A stretch of 58,754 nt of DNA from Rhodobacteraceae bacterium DSL-40 (lineage in GTDB: Bacteria > Pseudomonadota > Alphaproteobacteria > Rhodobacterales > Rhodobacteraceae), in NCBI GenBank assembly GCA_003258405.1, contig QKPN01000024.1, forward strand, positions 1-58,754. The letters run 5' to 3'. Shown here one piece after another: positions 44,455-55,739 of this stretch. The stretch's first letter is position 1, and each line of letters begins with the position of its first letter. Below the pieces are notes generated by a model. It searched no databases, was not told where the DNA came from, and saw only the letters and a program-made list of their open reading frames with translations. The position numbers and the translations under genes were made by a program.

Positions 44455-46335
44455 ATGGCGCGCCTCCGGACATGGGCAGAGTGGGAGAAACTGGAAGGCG
44501 CAGACGCCCTCACCCCCGCCGAACGCCACCTCGTGGATTGCTGCAAGACGGGGGAGGGATGCATCCTCGGCGACGGCACCCGCCCCGACGCCCCCTCCCC
44601 TGAGCGCAGCATCCGCGCCGCCCTCCTGCGCTACCTGATCCTCGGCGGCTGCGAGGCCTGCCGCACAGACGAATGGGGCGTGCGACTGGTGGGCGCTTAT
44701 GTGACCGGCAAGCTCGACATCAGCTTCAGCACGGCGCGCGGCTTCACCGCGCTCGTCAATTGCTGCCTGACCGAGAAATTCTACGCGTTGCAGACCAGGC
44801 TGGAATTCCTGAACCTGACCGGATCCGCCTTTTTCGGATTAGTTGCGCAGGGCGCACTGGTGTCCGGCGGCTTCTTTCTCAATGGAGCGAAGGCTATAGG
44901 GGAGATAAACCTTTATGGCGCGCAGATCATAGGGCCGCTCTCATGCGAAAGTGCTCAGTTCAGTAGCGCCAGGGGGAAAGCGCTGAATGCTCAGGGCGCA
45001 ACGATGGCCTGCGGTGTTTTCCTCAATTGCCTAACGGCTAGAGGCGAAATTAACTTCGCGGGAGCGCAGATTAGCGGCCAACTCTCCTGCGCCAAGGCGC
45101 GGCTCTGCAATCCCAAGGGCTTTGCATTCAATGCGCAAGGCACGCGAATCATGGATGATATCGTCCTCGACGAAACGGAAGCCACTGGAGAAGTTAGCTT
45201 TTCAGGCGCACAGATCAGCGGCCAGCTATCCTGCGCGAAGGCGACGTTTTGTAATCCCGAAGGCACGGCACTTAGCGCACAAGGTGCGGTGACTGGAGAT
45301 ATTTTTCTCACCAAGGCGCAGGCAGAGGGAGTAGTCCTCCTCTCGGGCGCTCGGATCTGCGGCCAGCTCGAATGCTCGGAAGCGCGATTCCGCAAGAGCA
45401 AAGGCAGAGCGCTCAACGCACAGCGACTGCACGTTGCACAGGGGCTCATTTGGCAGCAGGTTGAGGTCAGCGAAGGATCATTGTACTTCGCGTCCGCCCA
45501 TGTGAGCGATCTCGCAGATGAGCCCGAGAGCTGGCCTTGCGGGGGGCGCATAGATCTCGACGGCTTCACGTATGACCGGATTTCCGGTGCCTTCATCGAC
45601 GCGCCAAGGCGCCTCGAGTGGCTGCGTCGAGGCACCCGCTGGGAAGGGGAGTTCTTCCCGCAACCCTACACCCAGCTTGCCAAGGTCTTGCGCGAGATGG
45701 GGCATGACCGCGCCGCCCGGCGCGTGCTGATGGAGCGGGAATGCCTGATCCGGCGGCAGGCGCGGAAAGATGCCCGCAAGGCTTCGAAAAGCAACCTGCA
45801 CACAGTGTTCAGGCGTTGCTTTGTATATCCGGCAACATGGCTCGGCGCGTCGCTCGAATTCCTCTTCCTGCAGCACCTGACCGGCTACGGCTACCAGCCC
45901 TGGCGGAGCCTCGTCGCGCTCCTGGCGCTGTTCCTCGCAGCCACGTTTCTCGCGGACCGCGCCTGGACCGAGGGCAGTTTCGCGCCGAACTCGGGGCCGG
46001 TGCTCGTCTCGGAGGACTGGAAGGCCTACGACGCCCGGGACTGCCTGAGCCTCAACGGAGCGATCGGCTGCCTGCCGAACCCTGCCGCTTCCTGGTCGGC
46101 GGAAGGTGCCCCCGGTGCGGACTGGGACAGCTTCAACCCGCTCGGCTATGCCGCCGATCTGGTCATCCCGATCCTCGATCTCGGCCAGACCGCCGCCTGG
46201 GCGCCCTCGAAGGATCGCGGGCCCTGGGGCTGGGGCCTCTGGTGGGGGCGGTGGCTCCTCTCCGCATCCGGCTGGATCGTCACGGCGCTCGGGGCGGCGG
46301 CGGTCACCGGGATCATCCGGCAGGACCGGGGCTGA
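44455..46335 (+). CDS. Repeat-containing membrane protein of unknown function
   Basis: 626 residues. An N-terminal domain (1 to about 145) is followed by four repeats of about 46-48 residues (near 149, 198, 245 and 291) with the pattern GEInfaGAQIsGQLSCakA...G.AlnAQG, probably a beta-helix or solenoid related to pentapeptide folds. A basic linker (about 425-450) leads to two membrane helices (about 483-502 and 600-620) flanking a periplasmic loop. The repeat region (about 44830-45480) is visibly AT-richer than both ends of the gene. It starts 11 nt after cca. I do not recognise a function. Confidence 0.8.
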   Translation: MARLRTWAEWEKLEGADALTPAERHLVDCCKTGEGCILGDGTRPDAPSPERSIRAALLRYLILGGCEACRTDEWGVRLVGAYVTGKLDISFSTARGFTALVNCCLTEKFYALQTRLEFLNLTGSAFFGLVAQGALVSGGFFLNGAKAIGEINLYGAQIIGPLSCESAQFSSARGKALNAQGATMACGVFLNCLTARGEINFAGAQISGQLSCAKARLCNPKGFAFNAQGTRIMDDIVLDETEATGEVSFSGAQISGQLSCAKATFCNPEGTALSAQGAVTGDIFLTKAQAEGVVLLSGARICGQLECSEARFRKSKGRALNAQRLHVAQGLIWQQVEVSEGSLYFASAHVSDLADEPESWPCGGRIDLDGFTYDRISGAFIDAPRRLEWLRRGTRWEGEFFPQPYTQLAKVLREMGHDRAARRVLMERECLIRRQARKDARKASKSNLHTVFRRCFVYPATWLGASLEFLFLQHLTGYGYQPWRSLVALLALFLAATFLADRAWTEGSFAPNSGPVLVSEDWKAYDARDCLSLNGAIGCLPNPAASWSAEGAPGADWDSFNPLGYAADLVIPILDLGQTAAWAPSKDRGPWGWGLWWGRWLLSASGWIVTALGAAAVTGIIRQDRG

Positions 46336-46389
46336 CGGCTTCCCTCCCGCGCCCGCCTGCGCTAGGGGATGCGGCAAAGGGAGGCCCCC

Positions 46390-47505
46390 ATGTCCTACAA
46401 CAGCTTCGGTCACATCTTCCGCGTCACCACCTGGGGCGAAAGCCACGGGCCCGCGCTCGGCGCAACGGTGGACGGCTGCCCGCCGGGCGTGCCGCTGACC
46501 GAGGCCCTGCTCCAGCCCTGGCTCGATGCGCGCAAGCCCGGCCAGAACAAGTATACCACCCAGCGCCGCGAACCCGATCAGGTCGAGATCCTCTCGGGCG
46601 TCTTCGAGGGCCAGACCACCGGCACGCCGATCCAGCTGATGATCCGCAACACCGACCAGCGCTCGAAGGATTACGGCGACATCGCGCAGAAGTTCCGCCC
46701 CGGCCATGCCGACATCACCTACTGGCAGAAATACGGCATCCGCGACTATCGCGGCGGCGGGCGCTCCTCCGCGCGCGAAACCGCGGCCCGCGTCGCGGCC
46801 GGGGGCGTTGCCCGCGCGGCGCTTGCCACGCTCCTTCCCGGCATTGCGATCCGCGGCGCCATGGTCCGCATGGGCCCCCATGGCATCGACCCCGCCCGCT
46901 GGGACTGGCACGAGGTGCCGCGGAACCCGTTCTGGTGCCCCGACGCGGCCACCGCGGCGGAATGGGCCGAGGCGCTCGACGGGCTGCGCAAATCCGGCAA
47001 TTCGGTCGGCGCGGTGATCGAGATCCGCGCCTCCGGCGTGCCCGCGGGCCTCGGCGCGCCGGTCTACGCCAAGCTCGACACCGAGATCGCCGCAGCGATG
47101 ATGTCGATCAATGCGGTGAAGGGCGTCGAGATCGGCGCCGGCATGGCCGCGGCCGAGCTCACCGGCACCGAGAATGCCGACGAGATCACCATGGGGCCGG
47201 ACGGCCCGGAATATTCCTCCAACCACGCCGGCGGCATCCTCGGCGGCATCTCGACCGGCCAGGAGATCGTCGCGCGCTTCGCGGTGAAGCCCACCTCCTC
47301 GATTCTCAGCCCCCGCCGGACGATCACCCTCGAGGGCGAGGAGACGGAGATCGTGACCAAGGGGCGGCACGATCCCTGCGTCGGCATCCGCGCCGTGCCG
47401 GTGGGCGAGGCGATGATGGCCTGCGTGCTTCTCGACCACCTGCTGCTCCACCGGGGCCAGACGGGCGGCAATCGCGGGCGGATCGGACCGCAGGCGGCGG
47501 GCTGA
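46390..47505 (+). CDS. aroC: Chorismate synthase AroC
   Basis: 371 residues; the last shikimate-pathway step, 5-enolpyruvylshikimate-3-phosphate to chorismate using reduced FMN. Signatures are [20 protein letters not shown], the second site [20 protein letters not shown] and the third [20 protein letters not shown]. The ATG at 46390 has AAGGGAGG 5 nt upstream, so the slightly longer frame is not used. Length is normal. Confidence 0.97.
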   Translation: MSYNSFGHIFRVTTWGESHGPALGATVDGCPPGVPLTEALLQPWLDARKPGQNKYTTQRREPDQVEILSGVFEGQTTGTPIQLMIRNTDQRSKDYGDIAQKFRPGHADITYWQKYGIRDYRGGGRSSARETAARVAAGGVARAALATLLPGIAIRGAMVRMGPHGIDPARWDWHEVPRNPFWCPDAATAAEWAEALDGLRKSGNSVGAVIEIRASGVPAGLGAPVYAKLDTEIAAAMMSINAVKGVEIGAGMAAAELTGTENADEITMGPDGPEYSSNHAGGILGGISTGQEIVARFAVKPTSSILSPRRTITLEGEETEIVTKGRHDPCVGIRAVPVGEAMMACVLLDHLLLHRGQTGGNRGRIGPQAAG

Positions 47506-47660
47506 CCCCGCCCGGCGCCGCGCGCTGCCCACCCGTGGCGCGCCAGTCGCAGACTGTGTGTTTCTTAACCCTTTGATGGGGTCTGCCCGCCCGCATGTGG
47601 ACAGAAACCGGGCCTCTCTGTATGATGCGATGCGGAATACGAGAGTGCGGGCTTGTGATT

Positions 47661-47990
47661 ATGATGACGACTTCAGCAAAGTTTGCCGTAGGGCAAGTGG
47701 TTCGCCACAAGCATCACCCGTTCCGCGGGGTGATTTTCGACGTCGATGCAACCTTCAGCAATACAGATGAATGGTGGGAATCGATCCCGGAAGAGAACCG
47801 TCCCCGCAAGGATCAGCCCTTCTATCATCTGCTGGCCGAGAACGAGACCTCCTACTACGTGGCCTATGTCTCGGAGCAGAATCTGGAGAGCGATGATTCG
47901 GGCGAGCCGGTGGACCACCCCGAGGTGTCCGAGATGTTCGGCCCGATGCGCGAGAGCGGCCGCTACGACGTGGACGGCCACCTCCACTGA
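47661..47990 (+). CDS. hspQ: Heat-shock protein HspQ (YccV family)
   Basis: 109 residues from the ATG at 47661; the next codon is also ATG. In E. coli HspQ binds hemimethylated DNA and is an allosteric activator of Lon. Family features: AKFAVGQVVRHKHHPFRGVI, FDVDATFSNTDEWWESIP and QPFYHLLAENETSYYVAYVS. The Shine-Dalgarno is weak, and longer upstream frames lack family homology. It lies 155 nt after aroC. Confidence 0.9.
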   Translation: MMTTSAKFAVGQVVRHKHHPFRGVIFDVDATFSNTDEWWESIPEENRPRKDQPFYHLLAENETSYYVAYVSEQNLESDDSGEPVDHPEVSEMFGPMRESGRYDVDGHLH

Positions 47991-48174
47991 ACCGCGGGAT
48001 CAGGCCGTACGCGGCCGCCCGTCAGCAGCGATGCGCGCAACCCTCCCTGCCCGGAGCGATTGCCCCCTCCCTGCACCCCTCCACTTCCACCGCATCGTCA
48101 TCGCCCCGGCGCCCCACGGCGCGGCCCGAAATCACCGGCTTTGGGGGAACGCGGCGCCGGCCGCCCGGCCGCGC

Positions 48175-48789
48175 TCAGACGAGCTCGGCCGCGGGGATGA
48201 AGGGGAAGAACACGCCATCCGACCAGATGCCGAACTGCTCCACGCCGCCGGTCTCCGCCTCGGTGCCGATTTCCACCAGGCGGTAGAAGCTCTTGCGGTC
48301 GATGAGCGCCTCCATTCCGGCGCGAATCATCACATAGGGCGCGGGCTCGCCGGTCTCGGGGTCGCGGGTGACGCGAATGGGGTTCTCCGGCCCGGCCGTC
48401 ACCTCGTCATCGACCTGCGTGGTGAAGATCACGCGCTGCGCCCGCCCCTCGCCCTCGATGCGGAAATCGATGGCGACGAAGGGCGCGTCATCGACGGTGA
48501 TGCCGACCTTCTCCACCGGGGTCACGAGGAAATAGCTGTCCCCCTCGCGCTTCAGCACCGAGGAGAAGAGCTTCACCAGCGGCTTCCGGCCGATCGGCGT
48601 GCCGAGATAGAACCAGGTGCCGTCCCGCGCGATGCGCATGTCGAGATCGCCGCAGAACGGCGGATTCCAGAGATGCACCGGCGGCGGGCCGCGGCGCCCG
48701 GCCTTGCGCGCCGCCGCGGCAACCGAATCCGCCGTGGTGCCCGCGGCACCGCGTGCGGCATTATCCATATTGTGATCGTCTTTGCCCAT
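48175..48789 (-). CDS. DUF1285 family protein
   Basis: 204 residues. The family (PF06938) has no established role. Typical stretches are VHLWNPPFCGDLDMRIARDG, WFYLGTPIGRKPLVKLFSSV, YFLVTPVEKVGITVDDAPF and ALIDRKSFYRLVEIG. An Ala-rich N-terminal extension (about 1-35) precedes the domain. It is divergent from moxR and convergent with hspQ. Confidence 0.88.
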   Translation of the reverse strand: MGKDDHNMDNAARGAAGTTADSVAAAARKAGRRGPPPVHLWNPPFCGDLDMRIARDGTWFYLGTPIGRKPLVKLFSSVLKREGDSYFLVTPVEKVGITVDDAPFVAIDFRIEGEGRAQRVIFTTQVDDEVTAGPENPIRVTRDPETGEPAPYVMIRAGMEALIDRKSFYRLVEIGTEAETGGVEQFGIWSDGVFFPFIPAAELV

Positions 48790-48890
48790 TGTGATGAGGC
48801 TTCCCCGCGGTATGCTCGCTTGTCAACCTTGAGTTTCAGATTTCCCGGCGGGCCGCCCGCGTCCGCGCCGGGGCTTGAAGGATCCGCCGC

Positions 48891-49894
<1,004 letters not shown>

Positions 49895-49898
<4 letters not shown>

Positions 49899-50812
49899 AT
49901 GCCCCCCGCCCCCGCGGGCGGATGAAGCCCCAGGGGCCGGTCGGGCTCCGGCGCGATGCCGAGAAGATCGGCGGCGCGCTGCCGCCGCTTCTCGCCGAGG
50001 CCGAGCTCCTCGCCGCCACCGTCTCGCAGGGCGATCACGGGCGGCGGCGGGCCGGGCACGGCGAGGCCTTCTGGCAATACCGCCAGGCGGTGCCCGGCGA
50101 TGCGCGCTCCATGGTGGACTGGCGCCGCTCCGGCCGCTCCGACAGCCAGTACATCCGCGAGATGGAATGGCAGAGCGCGCAGACCGTCAGCCTCTGGGTC
50201 GATGATGCGCTCTCGATGGATTACCGCAGCGAAGGCAGCGAGCGCTCGAAATACGAACGCGCCGCCCTGCTCGCGCTGGCGATCTCGCTCTTGCTGATGA
50301 AGGGCGGCGAGCGCGTCTCGCTCATGGGCACCAGCGCGACCCTGCCCCGCTCGGGCCGCGCCCAGATCAACCGCATCGCCATGGCGCTCGGCGGCGACCG
50401 GCCCGAGGAGCGCCCGGATTACGGCATTCCGCCCAGCGACCGCATGGCCCGCGGCGGCCGGGCGATCTTCTTCTCGGACTTCCTCGGCGATCCGGCCGCG
50501 CTCGTCCCCGCGCTCTCCCATGCCGCCGATCGCGGCGTCACCGGCTGCTTCGTGCAGGTGCTCGACGAGAGCGAGGAGGTCTTCCCCTTCGACGGGCGGA
50601 TGATCTTCGAGAGCATGGGGGGCGGCACCGAATTCGAGGCCCAGCGCGCGCGGAGCCTGCGCGCGGCCTATCAGGCAAGGCTCGCGGAGCGGCGCGGGCG
50701 GCTGGCCGAGATGGCACGCCACCTCGGCTGGCGCGTGCTCCACCACCGCACGAGCGTGAGCCCGAGACAGGCGCTGCTCTGGCTCTACATGGCCATCGGG
50801 GACCGCGCGTGA
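49895..50812 (+). CDS. DUF58 domain protein
   Basis: 305 residues from GTG. The DUF58 core is HGRRRAGHGEAFWQYRQAVP with PGDARSMVDWRRSGRSD and QTVSLWVDDALSMDYRSEG, the last resembling the first strand and metal-site of a vWA-like fold. No membrane helix is seen. DUF58 proteins are regular partners of MoxR; the complex's target here is unknown. The next gene begins 55 nt downstream. Confidence 0.92.
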
Positions 50813-50867
50813 GCCGCGCCTCCCCTGGGGCACGGCCCCGCATTCTGGAGAAGAGTACGTCACGGCG

Positions 50868-53666
50868 ATGAGTATCGGTCCCCTTGCGTTCCTGACCCCC
50901 TGGCTCCTGGCAGCGTTCGTGGTGCTGCCGGTGCTCTGGTGGCTGCTGCGCGCCGTGCCCCCGGCGGCGCGGCGCCTGCCCTTTCCCGGCGTGCGGCTGC
51001 TGCTCGATCTCGACGAGAAGGAGCGGATGCCGGCGCGGACGCCCTGGTGGCTGCTGCTGCTGCGGATCGTGGCGCTCGCCGCAGCGATCCTCGCGTTTTC
51101 CGAGCCGGTGCTGAACCCGCGCGCCGAGCGCGGCGAGGGGCCGCTCCTCGTCCTCATCGACGGCGGCTGGGGCGATGCCCCCGACTGGCCCGCGCGGATG
51201 AGCCGCATTGCGGGCGAGCTGACCGAGGCCGAGCGCGATGGCCGCCCCGTGGCCGTGCTCTCGCTCGCCGACGGCCCGCCCGCCGAATCCCTGCCGCTCC
51301 GCGCCGCGCCGGACTGGGCCGACCGGCTGGCCGGGCTCGCGCCCCGGCCCTGGTCCCCGGAAACCCGCGGCTGGATCGACTGGATCGGCGCGCAGGACCA
51401 GGATTTCGAGACCCTCTGGCTTTCCGACGGCCTTGCCCATGGCGAGGAAGCCGCGCTGGCCCGCGCGCTCCTGGCCCATGGCCCGGTCTCGATCATCCGC
51501 CCCGCCAGCCTGCCGCGCGCCCTCACGCCGCCCCGGCTCGAGCAGGGCGCGCTCCAGGTCACCGCGCTCCGCGTGCCCGACGGCACCGCGATGCCGGTGA
51601 CCGTCACCGCCTTCGGCCCCGATCCCAACGGCGTCGAGCGCGCGCTCGGCCGCGGCACCGGTGCCTTCGAGACCGCCGCCAGGAGCACCGACATCGCGAT
51701 CCAGATGCCGGTCGAGCTCCGCAACCGTGTCGCGCGGATCCAGCTTGCCGCCGGGCGCTCCGCGGCGGGCGTCGCCCTCGTCGACGATGCGCTGCGGCGG
51801 CGCAAGGTCGGCATCCTGTCCGGCAGCGCCGGCAGCGAGGCCCAGGATCTCGTCGATCCGCTCAACTACCTGCGCAAGGCGCTCGAGCCCTTTGCCGAGA
51901 CCATCGCGGCGCCGCTGCCCGAGATGCTGCTGACCTCGCCCGACATGCTCATCCTCGCCGATGTGGGCAATCTCGCCGACAGCGAGCGCGCCGCGCTCAC
52001 CGAGTGGGTCGAGAAGGGCGGCGTGCTGGTGCGCTTCGCCGGCCCCCGGCTCGCGAGCTCCGGTGCGGGCCAGCTCGAGGCCGATCCCCTGCTCCCCGTG
52101 CGGCTCCGCGCCGGCGGCCGCTCGGTCGGCGGGGCGATGTCCTGGGGCGCGCCGCGCCACCTCCAGCCCTTCGCCGAGGATGGCCCCTTCGCGGGCCTGC
52201 CGCTTCCCGGCGATGTGGAGATCCGCGCCCAGGTCATGGCCCAGCCCGACCCCGACCTGCCCGACCGGGTGATCGCGAGCCTCGAGGACGGCACCCCCCT
52301 TGTCACCTCGGCCCCGCTCGGCGAGGGCCGTGTCGTGCTCTTCCACGTCACCGCGAGCGCGGACTGGTCGAACCTGCCGCTCTCCGGCCTCTTCGTGCAG
52401 ATGCTCGAGCGCCTGACCCAAAGCGCGGGCGGCCTCGGCGAGGCGGGCGATGCCGGCCTCGACGGCGCGGTCTGGACCCCGGTCCGGGTGCTCGACGGCT
52501 TCGGCGAGCTGCAGACCCCGAGCCTGCTGGCCGGCGTGCCCGGCGAGAAACTGGCCGAGGGCCGCCCCTCGCGCGACGTGCCGCCCGGCTTCTACGCCAG
52601 CGGCGCCCGGCGCACCGCGCTCAACGTGATGGCGGCGGATGCGACCCTCGTCCCCCTGCCCCCGATGCCGGAGGGCGTGGTAGTGGAGGGCATGGACACG
52701 CCGCAGGAAACCTTCATCGGCCCCTGGCTGCTCGCGCTCGCGCTGCTGCTGCTGGCGACCGACCTCCTCGTCACGCTCCGGGTCTCGGGGCGGCTCTCGC
52801 GCCTCGGCCGCAGCACGCGCCGCGCCACCGCCGCCGTCCTGCTGATCGCCGCGGGCGCGCTCGCCGGCCTGCCCGGCGGCCCGGGCGCGGCCGCGGCGCA
52901 GGAAACCGACGACGCCATGGCGCTCTACGAGGCGAACCACACCGTGCTCGCCTATGTCCGCACCGGCAATACCCGCGTCGATCAGGTGAGCGAGGCCGGG
53001 CTCAAGGGCCTCAGCCGCGAGCTCTTCGAGCGCACGGCCATCGACCCGGCCGACCCGGTCGGCATCAATCTCGAGACCGACGACCTCACCCTCCTGCCGC
53101 TGCTCTACTGGCCGGTCACCGAGGGCCAGCAGCCGCCCTCGGATGCGGCCTACGCCCGGCTCAACGAATACCTCCGCCACGGCGGCATGATCCTCTTCGA
53201 CACGCGCGACAGCGACATCGCCGCGAGCTACGGCGGCACGACCCCGAACGGCCGCGCGCTCCAGCGCATCGCGCTCAAGCTCGACATCCCGCCGCTGGTG
53301 CAGGTGCCGCCCGACCACGTGCTCACCCGCACCTTCTACCTGCTGCAGGATTTCCCCGGCCGCTGGTTCAACGCCCCCGTCTGGGTCGAGGCGCCGCAGG
53401 AGGCCGAGACCGTCGAGGGCCTGCCGTTCCGCAACCTCAACGACGGCGTCACCCCGGTGGTGATCGGCGGCAACGACTGGGCCTCGGCCTGGGCCATCGG
53501 CGAGGACGGCCGCCCGCTCTTTCCCGTCGGCCGCGGCCTCAGCGGCGAGCGCCAGCGCGAGATGTCCTACCGCTTCGGGATCAATCTGGTCATGCACGTG
53601 ATGACCGGGAACTACAAATCCGACCAGGTGCATGTCCCCGCCCTGCTCGACCGGCTGGGGCAATAG
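50868..53666 (+). CDS. BatA-like / DUF4159 fusion membrane protein
   Basis: 932 residues. The N-terminus (1 to about 85) is the aerotolerance BatA segment with two membrane helices (LAFLTPWLLAAFVVLPVLWW, WWLLLLRIVALAAAILAFSE). A large middle domain (about 90-600) resembles a ThuA/glutamine-amidotransferase-like fold. Two further helices (about 614-640, 655-672) are followed by AAAAQETDD, which looks like an internal signal-peptide end. The DUF4159 domain (about 684-932) starts with VLAYVRTGNTRVDQVSEAGL. The layout suggests an ancestral fusion of two exported proteins. It belongs to the MoxR operon. Confidence 0.85.
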   Translation: MSIGPLAFLTPWLLAAFVVLPVLWWLLRAVPPAARRLPFPGVRLLLDLDEKERMPARTPWWLLLLRIVALAAAILAFSEPVLNPRAERGEGPLLVLIDGGWGDAPDWPARMSRIAGELTEAERDGRPVAVLSLADGPPAESLPLRAAPDWADRLAGLAPRPWSPETRGWIDWIGAQDQDFETLWLSDGLAHGEEAALARALLAHGPVSIIRPASLPRALTPPRLEQGALQVTALRVPDGTAMPVTVTAFGPDPNGVERALGRGTGAFETAARSTDIAIQMPVELRNRVARIQLAAGRSAAGVALVDDALRRRKVGILSGSAGSEAQDLVDPLNYLRKALEPFAETIAAPLPEMLLTSPDMLILADVGNLADSERAALTEWVEKGGVLVRFAGPRLASSGAGQLEADPLLPVRLRAGGRSVGGAMSWGAPRHLQPFAEDGPFAGLPLPGDVEIRAQVMAQPDPDLPDRVIASLEDGTPLVTSAPLGEGRVVLFHVTASADWSNLPLSGLFVQMLERLTQSAGGLGEAGDAGLDGAVWTPVRVLDGFGELQTPSLLAGVPGEKLAEGRPSRDVPPGFYASGARRTALNVMAADATLVPLPPMPEGVVVEGMDTPQETFIGPWLLALALLLLATDLLVTLRVSGRLSRLGRSTRRATAAVLLIAAGALAGLPGGPGAAAAQETDDAMALYEANHTVLAYVRTGNTRVDQVSEAGLKGLSRELFERTAIDPADPVGINLETDDLTLLPLLYWPVTEGQQPPSDAAYARLNEYLRHGGMILFDTRDSDIAASYGGTTPNGRALQRIALKLDIPPLVQVPPDHVLTRTFYLLQDFPGRWFNAPVWVEAPQEAETVEGLPFRNLNDGVTPVVIGGNDWASAWAIGEDGRPLFPVGRGLSGERQREMSYRFGINLVMHVMTGNYKSDQVHVPALLDRLGQ

Positions 53667-53669
53667 ACC

Positions 53670-55739
53670 ATGCGCAGCATCGTTCTCGACCCGCTCCTGC
53701 CGCTGCCGCTGATCGCGGGCCTCGCCGCCCTCCTCGCGCTCACCGTCGCCCTCGCCGCCTGGCGCGGGCTCCGCGGCTGGTGGCTGCGCGCGCTCGCGGC
53801 GCTGGTGATCTTCGCGGCCCTGCTCGGCCCCTCGATCCGCGAGGAGGACCGCACCCCGGTCTCCAACATCGCGATCGTCGTCCATGACGACAGCGCCAGC
53901 AACCAGATCGCCGGGCGCCCCGAACAGATGCGGGCGCTCCAGGACAACCTCGCCGCCGAACTCGCGAGCCTCGGCGAGGGTGTCGAGGTCCGCGAGGTCC
54001 ATGTGATCGACGGCGGCGAGGACGGCACCGAGCTCCTCTCCGCGCTCGCCGAAACCGCCGCCGGCCTCCCCTCCGACCGCATCGCCGGCGCGATCCTCCT
54101 GACCGACGGCGAGATCCACGACCCCGAGGCGCTGGCGAGCTTCCCCGCCCCGGTCCACGTGCTGCTGACCGGCCATGCCACCGACCGCGACCGCCGCGTG
54201 GTGATCGAGACGGCGCCCGCCTTCGCCATCGTCGACGAGCCGGTCTCGCTCGTGCTCAAGGTCGAGGATCTCGGCGCCACGCCCCCCGCGGCCGGCGACA
54301 GCGCGCCGCTCCTCATCTCGCTCGACGGCGAGGAGCCGCTGCGCTTCGACGTGCCGGTCGGCCGCTCCGTGACCCTGCCCGTCACCCTGACCCGCGGCGG
54401 CATCAACGTGCTCCAGATCTCGACACCCGAGGTCGCGGGCGAGCTCACGCCGCGCAACAACGAGGCGGTGGTCTCGATCAACGGCGTCCGCGACCGGCTG
54501 CGCGTCCTCCTCGTCTCGGGCGAACCCTACCCCGGCGAGCGGACCTGGCGGAACCTGCTCAAGTCCGACAGCTCGGTCGACCTGGTGCATTTCACCATCC
54601 TCCGCCCGCCGGAAAAGCAGGATTTCGTCCCGGTCTTCGAGCTCTCGCTCATCGCCTTCCCGACCCAGGAACTCTTCATGGAGAAGGTCGACCAGTTCGA
54701 CCTCATCATCTTCGACCGCTACAAGCGCCGCGGCATCCTGCCGAACGGCTATTTCGCCAACATCGCCCGCTACGTGCGCGACGGCGGCGCGCTCCTGATC
54801 GCGACCGGCAGCGATTTCGCCGGGGCCGAAAGCCTCTCGCGCTCGCCGCTCCGCGAGGTGCTGCCCGTCGAGCCGACCGCCCGGGTGATCGAGGAAGGCT
54901 ACACCCCCCGCATCTCCGAGACCGGCGCCCGCCACCCGGTGACGGCCGGGCTCGAACAGCACGCCCCGAAGCCCCCCGCCGAGGACGGCACGCCGGGCTG
55001 GGGCCGCTGGTTCCGCCTCGTCGACACCACCGCGCTCCACGGCGAGACGGTGATGACCGGCCCGGAGGACCGCCCGCTCCTCGTGCTCGACCGCCAGGGC
55101 GAGGGCCGCATCGCCGTGCTCGCCTCCGACCATGCCTGGCTCTGGAGCCGTGGCTTCGAGGGCGGCGGGCCGCAGATGGAGCTGCTGCGCCGCCTCGCCC
55201 ACTGGCTGATGAAGGAGCCCGAGCTCGAGGAGGAGGTGCTGCGCGGCCAGGGCGAGAAGGGCGATCTCCGCATCACCCGCCGCACCATCGAGGCCGAGAT
55301 CCCGCCGGTGCGCGCCACGAGCCCCGGCGGCGAGAGCACCGAGGTCGAGATGACCGAGGTCTCGCCCGGCCACTGGGAAGGCCGGATCGAGGCCAGCGAG
55401 AACGGCGTCTGGCAGCTCGAGAACGGCGATCTGAAGGCCGTGGCCGTGGTCGGCCCCTCGCAGCCGAAGGAATTCGCCGATCCGGTCTCGACCGGCGCGA
55501 TCCTCGCCCCCCTCGCGGAGGCGACCGGCGGCGGCATCCTGCGCGCCGAGGAGGGGGCGGTGGATCTCCGCCTCACCCGCGAGGACCGCGTCGCGGCCGG
55601 CCGCGGCTGGCTCGGCCTCGTCGATCGCGAGGCCTACCAGCTCCGCGACGTCCGCCAGGCCGCCCTCGCCCCCGGCTGGCTCCTCCTGCTGCTCGCCGCC
55701 TCCCTCGTCGTCCTCGCCTGGCGCCGCGAGGGCCGGTAA
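53670..55739 (+). CDS. Large membrane protein of the MoxR/DUF58 operon
   Basis: 689 residues. Two N-terminal helices (about 10-30, 38-55) precede a vWA-like strand IAIVVHDDSASNQIA. A central domain (about 265-500) contains RLRVLLVSGEPYPGERTWR and DGGALLIATGSDFAGAESL, as in glutamine-amidotransferase-like domains of this operon type (COG5426-like). A final helix (about 665-685, LAPGWLLLLLAASLVVLAW) ends the chain. It starts 3 nt after the DUF4159 gene. A decayed copy of its last about 30 codons lies at 57257. Confidence 0.85.
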   Translation: MRSIVLDPLLPLPLIAGLAALLALTVALAAWRGLRGWWLRALAALVIFAALLGPSIREEDRTPVSNIAIVVHDDSASNQIAGRPEQMRALQDNLAAELASLGEGVEVREVHVIDGGEDGTELLSALAETAAGLPSDRIAGAILLTDGEIHDPEALASFPAPVHVLLTGHATDRDRRVVIETAPAFAIVDEPVSLVLKVEDLGATPPAAGDSAPLLISLDGEEPLRFDVPVGRSVTLPVTLTRGGINVLQISTPEVAGELTPRNNEAVVSINGVRDRLRVLLVSGEPYPGERTWRNLLKSDSSVDLVHFTILRPPEKQDFVPVFELSLIAFPTQELFMEKVDQFDLIIFDRYKRRGILPNGYFANIARYVRDGGALLIATGSDFAGAESLSRSPLREVLPVEPTARVIEEGYTPRISETGARHPVTAGLEQHAPKPPAEDGTPGWGRWFRLVDTTALHGETVMTGPEDRPLLVLDRQGEGRIAVLASDHAWLWSRGFEGGGPQMELLRRLAHWLMKEPELEEEVLRGQGEKGDLRITRRTIEAEIPPVRATSPGGESTEVEMTEVSPGHWEGRIEASENGVWQLENGDLKAVAVVGPSQPKEFADPVSTGAILAPLAEATGGGILRAEEGAVDLRLTREDRVAAGRGWLGLVDREAYQLRDVRQAALAPGWLLLLLAASLVVLAWRREGR

